A stretch of DNA of 64,000 bases from Ryuthela nishihirai. Taxonomy: Eukaryota; Arthropoda; Arachnida; Araneae; Heptathelidae. The notes beneath the pieces were generated by a model. It searched no databases. It was not told where the DNA came from and saw nothing but the letters and a program-made list of their open reading frames with translations. The position numbers were made by a program, and so were the translations under genes. How positions within the stretch are numbered: position 1 is the first letter of the stretch; every line of letters starts with the position of its first letter. The stretch spans positions 54,213,751-54,277,750 of the forward strand of contig JAWZYU010000018.1 of NCBI GenBank assembly GCA_038380435.1. Direction: 5' to 3'. Positions 56,076-64,000 of the stretch are shown in pieces.

Positions 56076-57735
56076 ATGTTTGCAAGCCAGACAACGACCA
56101 TCACTCCAATAGTGAAAGTGACATATGAGTTTAATTTTGGATGCAAGATCGGGGACCAGTACAAGGCCTGGGTCCCCCACATATGCTGCAGTATCTGTAC
56201 AAATAATCTTCCGAAGTGGTTGAAAGGCGAAAAAGTGGCAATGCCGTTTGCTGTTCTTGTGATTTGGAGAGAGCCAAGCTATCATGCAAATGACTGCTAC
56301 TTCTGCATGGTTCCATCTGTTTCTGGAGGCATCACAAGGAAAAAGAGGTTGACAATAGTTTACCCGAATATACAATATGCTCTCCGACTAGTTACACACG
56401 ACGAAGGCCTTCCCGTTCCCGAACCTCTAAAAGAATTTTCCATCGACTCAAACGATGAGGAGGGAGGCGGACCAACGTCGGGTTCTCCATAGCCTTCAGT
56501 GTCTAATGATGATCCATATGTCTGCATGGTGTGTCATCTGCGCCACACATTCTCACCGAAGAAGAATTGAATGATATTGTTTGCGATCTGGAGCAGTTCA
56601 AGGCCAAAGCAGAGTTACATGGATTAAGACTTGAACAATGGAATCCTCTCAAGGAAAATGTACGAATGACTTTGTTTTGAACTCGTCATGAGCAGTTTGT
56701 GCCTTACTTCAGAAAGGAGGATGACCTTGTGTTCTACTCTGATGTAGATGGCCTGATGAATGCCCTCGGAATCAAACATTACCTTCAAGAATGGTGACTA
56801 TTAATGAACTGTTCGAAATTGAGTCTCAAGAGGTGAAATTGAGTCTCAAAGGATTATATAATGGAAATCGACTTCTGTCCATTCCTGCCGGACACGCTGT
56901 CTACATGAAAGATACCTACGACAACCTAAAACAGCTGTTGAACTGTCTTCAATACAGCAAGTATGGCTAGCATCTCTGTTGTTACTTGAAGGTAGTGGCT
57001 CTGTTGATGTGTCTGCAGCTGGGATATACAAAGTACTGCTGTTTCGTATGTGAATGGGACAGCTGAGAAAAGATTTCGCACTGCAGATGAAATCTCTGAA
57101 GGTCGGGGAGAAGAATGTGAAACACCCAGCACTGGCAGAAACGCACAAAATCCTGCTAACGTCCCTACACATCAAACTCGGTGTGATGAAAAACTTCGTA
57201 AAAGCCATGGACTGGACTGCATCAGCTTTCAAGTACTTGACTGACAAATTCCCTCGACTGAGCGAAGCGAAAAATTAAAGAAGGAATTTCTGTGGGTCCT
57301 CAGATCCATGAGCCATTCAGAGACCAGATGTTCGACAACCTGCTTCAGGGTGACGAGAAAAGGCTTGGGAGGCGTTTCGTCTGGTGTCAACTAAATTCCT
57401 CGGGAATGTCAGGGAAGACTGGTTAAGGACATGTTACTGTATCACAAACCTGGCTGCAATATGTCCTTAAAGATCCACTTTCTCCATTCCCACTTAGATT
57501 TCTTCCCCAACAACTGCAGCATGGTTAGTGATGAACACAGTGAACGTTTTCACCAGGACGTTGCAACAATGGAGAAACAATACCAGGGAAACTGGTCCAC
57601 TTCAATGCTGACTGACTATTGTTGGACGCTCTCCAGAGATGATCCTGAGCAGCTGTACAACGACGGCAAAGCGACGTCGGAAGTAGAAGCGGAGTTTTAC
57701 CGATACATGTCATATGTACATATTACTCTATTATA
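56076..57735 (+). pseudogene. Broken gene of a widespread repetitive family, function unproven
   Basis: The first part (ATG 56076 to 56492) has a cysteine-rich fold, CCSICTNNLPKWLKG then MPFAVLVIWREPSYHANDCY. The next block (about 56540-56850) reads LTEEELNDIVCDLEQFKAKA and ends at a stop in LQEW. Further parts are YTKYCCFVCEWD (about 57030), HIKLGVMKNFVKAMDW (about 57165-57215), a shift, then CNMSLKIHFLHSHLDFF and VSDEHSERFHQDVATMEKQY (57460-57580). I know this order from large families of uncharacterised proteins in arthropod and other animal genomes. Spaced Asp and Glu residues (ERFHQD) hint at a nuclease or transposase fold, but that is inference. At least three frameshifts and several stops make this copy dead. 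A hAT element is inserted at its end. Confidence 0.75.
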
Positions 57736-60217
57736 GGGGTTCTCAATGTGGGGTACACGGTAAAATGTTTTTGGCGTACGCCATGAGAGCTCAGAAGTCG
57801 CTAGTAACAAAGTCGCTAAGTTGGCAACACTGCTGCTGATTAATTTCTGAGAACTGAGTGACGAAGCGCGGCACTGTAGTTCATATCTGTACATGTTTGT
57901 CACCCTTCCCTACCTGAGAGCCGAATCTACCCGAACAGCTGATCGCTCAGTCAAAACATCGATTCTAAGTGAGTGAAGTCTTACTGTTCTATGTATTTGT
58001 TCTGATTTATTTAAATTGATATGCTTAAAGTTATTTCTAGTCTTCAGTGATTGTGAAGTTAAATGAACGAGTTTCTAAACTGCCTTGAAACATGGATAAA
58101 TGGATAATTAAAAAGAAAAGTAACGTGGAGCCGGAGCCGATTGCTTCTACATCTACGACTACGTCATCATCCCATGTGAGTAAAGAGGTGGATTCAGCAG
58201 TAACTAAAAGAACGTTAAATGTTAAACAATCAAGTGATAAAAAATTAAAAAACTAAACACCATGAATCATAGTTACAATTTGGCTTTACATGGACAGGAA
58301 ATTTAGTAGAACCAAATGCACAGTGCGTTGTTTGCTCTGAAGTCCTGTCACAAAATTCTATGAAACCGTCTCTTTTACGGCGACACTTTGAAACAAAACA
58401 TGAACATTTAAAAAATAAGCCTTAAGCTATTTTGAACGTCTTTTGGAAGACAAGAGTAGTAGAAAAACCGTAATTAAGAATTTTTCTGGTGAAGAAGAAA
58501 ATGAAAGTGCACTTAAAGCGTCTTACAAAGTAAGCGTTCATTTGCCAAAGCCGGAAATGCTCACACAATAGACGAGTTATTCATTCTTCCAGCAGCGGAA
58601 GAAATAGCTTCTTGTGTGTTTGGTCAAAAAGAGGCAAACCTTGTCTGAACCATTCCTTTTCAAACGACACCGTTTCCAGGAGTATTAAAGATATGACCTG
58701 TAATATTAAGGAACAACTCATTCAAGCTATTCAATATAGCCCGTGGTTTGCCATACAAGTGGATGAGTCGACAGACGTAGCTGGGCTAGCTCAATTACTT
58801 GTTTTTGTGTGTGGAAAATTCCAGGATGCAATATTTGAAGATATTTTATTTTGTAAGCCTCTCAAAACTTCTACTACTGGTGAGGATATTTTTAATATAA
58901 TTGATTCATTTTTTGCCGAAACAACCTTGAATGGAAAAATTGTATTTCTGTATGTACTGACGGAGCAATGAGTGGTTATGTCACAGGACTAGCAGGTCGT
59001 ATAAAACAAGTTGCACTAGAATGTAAGCTCACTCATTGTTGTCTTCACCGTGAAGCTCTGATAGCTAAATTTCTCCCTGATGATTTGAAAAGAGTTCTGG
59101 ATGAAAGTGTACAATGGTTAATTTCATCAAAACCTGACCATTGAAGTCTCGACTTTTTTCAATTATGTGTGAAGAAATGAGTAGCCTGCATAAGAGATTG
59201 CTGCTTCACACATAAATAGTTTGGTTGCACGAAGAAATGTACTTTGCCGTTTATTTGAACTCCACAATGAAGCACGCCTTTTATCATGGACCACGAGTTT
59301 CGACTTTCTTTGAGACTACAAGACTTAGAATGACTTCTACGGTAGCATATTTAGCTGATATTTTTGAAAAAAAAATATGAATATTTTGAACTTATCATTG
59401 CAAGGAGACAACGTTTATGTGTTCTATGTTGAGAAGAAAAAAGAGGCCATGATAAAAAAAATTCTCTCTGGTAAAACGAAATTAAAAAGAACAGTATGAC
59501 TAATTTCAGCGACTAGATTCATTTCTTGAAGAAAATGAGCAAGCGATTGCAAACTTTGAAAACATCAGACAACAAATAATCGTTTACTTAAGCACTCTTA
59601 AAACTCGTATAAGACGGTATTTTCCACCCCCTGATGAAACGCAAGAATGGATTCGAGACCCCTTCACATTTCATTTGGAAAAATATAAGCTTCCATTGTC
59701 CAGTAAAGAAGAGTTGATTGAGATATTTTGTGACAATAGTTTAAAAAACATTCATTCCAAAAAGCCATTTAGATTTAGATTAGCTTTTGGATTAGAAAAG
59801 GAATATCCGTCTTTGCCAAGAATTGCAGTCAAATATTTGTTATTTTCACAACAACTTATTTATGTGAAACTGGTTTTTCATCTTTAACTGTTTAAAAAAA
59901 AAAATATTAGAACAGGCTGGATGTTGAAGATGACTTGCGTCTCTGCCTTAGGAAGATAACCCCGACCATTGATGAACTGTGCAAGCGTAACCATTTCACT
60001 GATTACCCAGTAAAATGTTTATAACTTTAAAAGATTTGTTAAATTGTTTATGTGTTTATCGATATATGTAATTTATGAATACAAATTTTAATGTGTATAT
60101 ATGTTTTATTTTATTTCGATTGTTAAACTATAATTTTATCTGTGTTTACAAGGGGTACGCCAGTTACATACAAATTTCCAGGGGGTACGCGAAGCATAAA
60201 AAGTTGAAAACCAATGT
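57735..60217 (+). mobile_element. Full-length hAT element, 2.48 kb
   Basis: Perfect 8-bp duplication TCTATTAT at 57727-57734 and 60218-60225. The left end reads AGGGGTTCTCAATGTGGGGT. The right end, in reverse complement, reads GGTTTTCAACTTTTTATGC and GTACCCCCTGGAAATTTGTA. The first and last bases are poorly paired, as if one terminal base had mutated. It contains one decayed transposase. The ends match the MITEs at 19821, 23861 and 37705, so those are deletion derivatives of this family. Confidence 0.95.
58092..60020 (+). pseudogene. hAT transposase with BED zinc finger (ZBED-like)
   Basis: The start, MDKWIIKKKS at 58092, is followed by a BED-type zinc finger, with CVVCSEVL then MKPSLLRRHFETKH (58320-58400). 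Next come the catalytic segment SPWFAIQVDESTDVAGLAQL (58738-58800), with DEST as the first Asp region, LTHCCLHREALIAKFL (about 59025-59080), and a C-terminal dimerisation block RLAFGLEKEYPSLPRIAVKY (59775-59835). This is the order of ZBED5-like hAT proteins, which act in the nucleus on DNA ends. Stops after KKLKN, in the linker and elsewhere, plus frameshifts, make the gene inactive. Confidence 0.88.
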
Positions 60218-60225
60218 TCTATTAT

Positions 60226-60605
60226 ATAAGAAACTATTGCGGATGTCTCAGAAATCGTAGCGAATTTTGCATTTTCATTGTCATATTCGTGTTCAGCACT
60301 TTAAATCTGCAAGAAATTGCTACTTTTATCTCAAAGGCATGACTTTTATGAAAATTTGTTGCCCAGGTAATGAGAACTGGCAACCTTTCAACATTGCCAA
60401 AAAATGAAAAGATGGTGATTAATTAATTCTAGAATTCTAACTTTACACGTAATCTGTGTTTTTGCTATTGACTGAGTCTTGCATTAATAACCTATTAGTG
60501 TGAGTTACTATCTAATAATTCACCATATTTCGTTTGGGAAAATTAGAAAGTTTACAATACGTTATAGATAGCTCCACAAGCAGAAGATTTGGTCCCAATT
60601 AACTA
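60226..60605. other. Flank after the hAT element
   Basis: May carry the rest of the interrupted element of 56.1-57.7 kb. No motif seen. Confidence 0.3.
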
Positions 60606-60611
60606 AAGCAT

Positions 60612-60690
60612 CAACTAGCCACTTGTAGTTTAGTGGTTAGAACATCCGACATGTGTTTAATAGACGTTGGCTTAAATCCCACTCAACGCG
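60612..60690 (+). repeat. tRNA-Glu/Asp-like relic
   Basis: TTGTAGTTTAGTGGTTAGAA resembles the D-arm side of tRNA-Glu or tRNA-Asp. The B box is degraded (CTTAAATCCCACTC). Not a working tRNA. Confidence 0.55.
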
Positions 60691-61020
60691 ATGTTCATTT
60701 TTTTCAGCAAAACTATTTCTTAAATTCTGCGTTTAAATGTAAGCATTGCCTTTACTATTGATCACTTTATTTCAGTGAACTGATCATTTCGCAGTTAAGT
60801 TACTTACTTATGAGTTTAAGTGTTGTTTTGTGTGTTTTGACGTTCGGAATCAATCCGAAGACATCTCTCGACGACCTGTTACTTCAACGCAAGACGAAAA
60901 TTACTTAACTACATGTTGAAAAATCGTATTTGAAGTCTTCACCTGCAAGAAAAGTTTTGTTTTGCAAATCCAGAACTCGCTTGCGCATTCTTAAAGTATT
61001 ATCATCATACAGAAATTAAA
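60691..61020. other. Spacer
   Basis: Nothing recognised. Confidence 0.4.
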
Positions 61021-61147
61021 AAAAAAATAATAAATAAATATCCCCTCAAGCAGCTGCTTGCCACAGATGTCTGACAGGAGCCTGTCAGTTTATATGCTGC
61101 AGTAGATCAGTAGCCAAGCGCGCTAACCACTCGGCTACGGGACGGCT
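61021..61147 (-). repeat. SINE family 2 with internal deletion
   Basis: Has the tail (CAAGCAGCTGCTTGCCACAG) and head (minus strand CCGTAGCCGAGTGGTTAGCG), but the middle, including the B box, is missing. The join is at a short shared GTAGAT/TTAGAT stretch. Confidence 0.9.
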
Positions 61148-61304
61148 CTATACAGCAATTACGCACCCAAAAGATATAAGGAATAATTAGACAAAAAAAA
61201 TAAGTTTTCACCTGAGTGGTATTGAACGCACATCTCAAAGTTACATGCAGGGTGTTTTCCCCACTATACTTTCAACGACTAGTTAACAATTCGTGAATAA
61301 GTGA

Positions 61305-61435
61305 AGTAGCATTGATAGTTTAGTGGTGAGAATATTAGCTGATAGAATAGACTAGCCATTCGTAGTGTAATGGTAGGAATATTAGTTAGCTGTTAGAATT
61401 AATTAGCCGTTGATGGTTTAGTGGTGAGAATATTA
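61305..61435 (+). repeat. Three tRNA-like 5' halves in a row
   Basis: GATAGTTTAGTGGTGAGAAT, then CGTAGTGTAATGGTAGGAAT, then GATGGTTTAGTGGTGAGAAT occur at about 50-bp spacing, each followed by ATTAG. All look like the D-arm half of tRNA-Glu or tRNA-Asp with no B box after it. Confidence 0.6.
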
Positions 61436-61719
61436 TTTTTTTTTTCATTTGCGACACATAGGACAGAGAAGTATCCTAGAAGCTACCTAACTTTTACAGG
61501 TCTCATACAAGGACATGCCCTACTCAGATCGAAGTCATTGCCGACCACTGCCTTATATACTGCTAACAAAACACACAAAGTTTGTCTTGCTGAAACAGTC
61601 GCTAGCAACCTAATCACTATGCCACTTAAGGGCAGTTTTTTTAGCTGGTAATTGATAGTTGTGTTGTTAGTTGTTGATAGTTGTTAGCGGTGAAAATATT
61701 AGTTAGCTGATAGAATGAA
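61436..61719. other. Spacer between tRNA-like units
   Basis: A forward frame at 61421-61651 has no motif. Confidence 0.35.
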
Positions 61720-61723
61720 TTAA

Positions 61724-61796
61724 CCGTTGATAGTTCAGTGATTAGAATACGAGGCATATCTGGAATACTCGGGTTCGAGTCCCTGCCACGGCGAAA
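61724..61796 (+). repeat. tRNA-Glu/Asp-like pseudogene or SINE head
   Basis: CCGTTGATAGTTCAGTGATT and a good B box, CGGGTTCGAGTCCCTG, are spaced as in a tRNA, and the ends (CCGT and ACGG) can pair partly. The anticodon arm is not clearly formed. The downstream ATCTGTGTATTTGCTATTGA also follows the unit at 60612 in similar form, so the pair may be a SINE. Confidence 0.6.
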
Positions 61797-61799
61797 CCC

Positions 61800-62516
61800 A
61801 TTTTCTGCCAAATTATTTCCTGAATTCTATATCTATAAGTAATCTGTGTATTTGCTATTGATCTGTGCTACAGAGGCTCCTTTCCTAGTCAAACTGAAGT
61901 AAACTCCTTCTGCAAGATTCTGTTAATTTGCTATATATGCATATCTTATGCTACACTGTTCATTTTCTGAAGAATTCTGTATATTTTCAATAATTGTGCT
62001 TTCTCCCCACTTTTCATATATCGGATTAATATTTAATCCTTAAAACCATTTATTCAGTTGCCTTACGATTATAGCATTAACTGATATTATTATTCCAATA
62101 ATTGTAATAGGTTTAAGGTTATTCAACCATCTCTCAATTTACACCGTAGACAGGTTACAGGAAATCATCGTAAATCGAAATCATCGTAAATCGAAATCAA
62201 CAACTTGTCGGTAAAAAGGGGATCAAGCGTACATTAAAAGTTTTATTTATAGATATTTATCTAAAATTTTTGTTCAGCAGTAATAGTAAGCAATAATGTA
62301 ACATTATTTTAAACTTTATTTGCACTAATTCTGTTAAACTTAGATTAATTTCTCGCACATTTCTTTTGGGTCACGAAAAAGAATCATCATTAATGTAGAC
62401 GTTTCAAGATGAAATTTCGAAAAGGGATATTTATGGGCAGTAAACAAATTGGAAAATAAGCATTTGTACCAACACTTAATGCTTTATTTTGCAAAATTGG
62501 TATCTATGTGATATTT
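61800..62516. other. AT-rich spacer
   Basis: Contains a short tandem of GTAAATCGAAATCATC near 62168. Nothing else was seen. Confidence 0.4.
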
Positions 62517-62528
62517 TATGGAACTTGT

Positions 62529-62904
62529 TGGGTTGTTTTACCTCTGAGCGGCACTTTTTTGCACACTATGGGCTAAATGGCCAGGTCACATGGACCCCGA
62601 AGGCTCAGAGAAGGTTGGGGGAGGGGACCCACTGGAACAGCTGTTGGGAGACAGATGGTAGCCTCTCGTCAAAGCCATCCAGCGTGTTCTTTAACGTGCA
62701 CAGTGTATGGCTCTCTCGTACACGGAGCCACGGCTTAACGTCCCATCCGACGGATGGCGACCTTTTCTAGCCCATCGGTGTCCCCTACTGACCGTGGGCA
62801 GGGCGTGGAATTTTGCGGAGATAAATCTCAACGCTGACCCAGCTGGGACTCGAACCTGGGAACTACAGATCACGAGTCTGGCGCGCTACCGACTGAGCCA
62901 CCCC
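62529..62904 (-). repeat. SINE family 1, complete
   Basis: Full copy with target duplication TATGGAACTTGT at 62517-62528 and 62905-62916. The tail is GGGTTGTTTTACCTCTGAGC and the head ends GACTGAGCCACCCC. Only scattered base changes separate it from the 51.7 kb copy. Confidence 0.96.
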
Positions 62905-62916
62905 TATGGAACTTGT

Positions 62917-63046
62917 ACTTACGAATAAATTGCAATTAGACTGTGTTATATACACGGTGTTTAGTAGTCTGAAAAATTCAGTCTAGAAAAATAATATCTC
63001 GCCGCCGATTCAAAACTGACTTTACTACATTAAGATGTCGGCTAGA
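62917..63046. other. Short spacer
   Basis: Nothing recognised. Confidence 0.4.
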
Positions 63047-63048
63047 TA

Positions 63049-64000
63049 CAGGAGTTTATCAGAATAATGGAAACACTTACTGTTTGAGTAGAACATTTTA
63101 TTAATAAGCTGCAGGCCCACCTTTGGCGTTCAGAACAGATGCAATTCGACGTGGAATAGACTTATACAAGTCATGCGAATATGGTAATCGAATGTGGAAC
63201 CTTTCTTCCTGTAAAATATGGCATAACTGTGCCAGTGATGCTGGAGGTGGAAAGTGTAATCTGACCTTGCGCTCCAGATATTCCCACAATGTTCAACAAT
63301 ATCCAGGTCTTGAGATTGAGGTGGCCACGGTAGCTGCTGTACCTCATCCTCATGCTCTGCAAATCACAACTTGACACATTTCGCACAATGCGCCGGTACA
63401 TTATCCGCTTGAAACCAGGGACGACCATTAAGGAACAATGTTGGCAACACTGAGTGCATGTGCTCCCCGAGAATGGATTCGAACGCTGCAGGTGTGAAAC
63501 GACCCTGAAGAATAACTAATGGCCCTAAGGAATGCCACGATATGGCACCTCACAGCATCAGAGATCCACCTCCAATCTTCACAGTCAGAATCAAACAATC
63601 GGGTTGATATGCTTCTGCAGGTTTTCGCCAGACGTACACTCTACCAATGGTGGGAAACAATGTGTATCACGATTCATCAGACCAAATGACACGTTGCCAG
63701 TCTTTAGCATCCCACTTTTTATGTGCTTTATACCACCTTACGTTGTGTTGCATTGATGTTGATAATCATAGGTTTGTGGATTGCAACACAGCCACAAACA
63801 CTGACACAATGAAGTTGGAGACGAACTATTATGACGGAAACGGAATCATTCCGACTGGTATTCAACTCTGATGCTATTTGCGGTGCCGTGGTCTTGTGCT
63901 TCTGTTGTACAATCCGTGCCAACGTTCGCTTATCCTTATCTCACAGACTTCGTATGGCGTCCACAATTTGCACATTTGGAGACAACGCCCTGTTCTCTTT
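63049..64000 (-). mobile_element. Tc1-like element, cut by the window end
   Basis: The 3' end starts at CAGGAGTTTATCAGAATAAT next to TA (63047-63048). The transposase is read on the minus strand into the window edge, so the other end lies outside. The end sequence differs from the 40996 family, so this is a separate Tc1 family. Confidence 0.85.
63101..63990 (-). pseudogene. Tc1-like transposase, N-terminal edge outside
   Basis: Minus-strand pieces in order: RIVQQKHKTTAPQIASELN (second HTH, about 63920-63865), the core with TIR-proximal segments in other frames, WPPQSQDLDIVEH (about 63330-63290, last catalytic Glu) and the C-terminus VRLHFPPPASLAQLCHIL to SIPRRIASVLNAKGGPAAY (63289-63104). 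The last block is classic for Tc1. The Asn-Pro of SPDLNPIEH has changed and frameshifts lie in the middle, so it is probably inactive. Confidence 0.85.

Overview
This window looks like intergenic or intronic DNA from a large, AT-rich arthropod genome. I favour an arachnid such as a spider, but that is inference from the mix of mobile elements. There is no bacterial-style gene packing, operon or CRISPR array, and I found no protein-coding host gene that I can name. Almost everything recognisable is mobile-element debris. It includes two tRNA-derived SINE families with about 27 copies between them, six Tc1-like elements or fragments, one complete mariner-type element with long inverted ends, three LINE remnants, one full-length hAT element with several short derivatives, foldback MITEs and tandem arrays.

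Layout. 0-11 kb: SINE and Tc1 scraps, AT-rich spacer, small hairpins, and tRNA-like inverted pairs at 3.6-5.3 kb. A Tc1 pseudogene at 6.8-8.2 kb is split by a SINE. 11-20 kb: a SINE, the mariner element (12060-13626), a Tc1 tail, a decayed endonuclease/reverse-transcriptase LINE (about 14.7-17.5 kb, minus strand), another Tc1 pseudogene, a near-complete SINE and a hAT MITE. 20-45 kb: mostly quiet AT-rich DNA with scattered SINEs, a nearly perfect 203-bp palindromic MITE (23406-23608), several weak exon-like islands, two degenerate tandem arrays (30.9-32.7 kb), and a complete Tc1 element with a LINE fragment inside it (40996-43073). 45.3-52.1 kb: two full SINE copies bracket a roughly 6-kb island. 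That island has a good core promoter, decayed reading frames and a polyadenylation signal, and I cannot assign it. 53-55 kb: thymine-rich DNA, a triplet repeat and small MITEs. 56-60.2 kb: a broken gene of a widespread but, to me, unnamed repetitive family, with a full-length hAT element inserted at its end. 60.6-64 kb: tRNA-like fragments, two SINEs and the edge of another Tc1 element.

The elements can be ordered in time. Young insertions, such as the SINEs at 45.3, 51.7 and 62.5 kb and the hAT and MITE copies, keep their target-site duplications. Older ones (the LINEs and most Tc1 copies) have stops, frameshifts and other elements inside them. The hAT element at 57.7 kb looks like the parent family of the short hAT MITEs at 19.8, 23.9 and 37.7 kb.

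Exon-like islands (10.9, 24.7, 25.6, 28.6, 35.1 and 38.1 kb) have an acceptor-like sequence joined to an open frame. They are the only hints of host genes and are called with low confidence.
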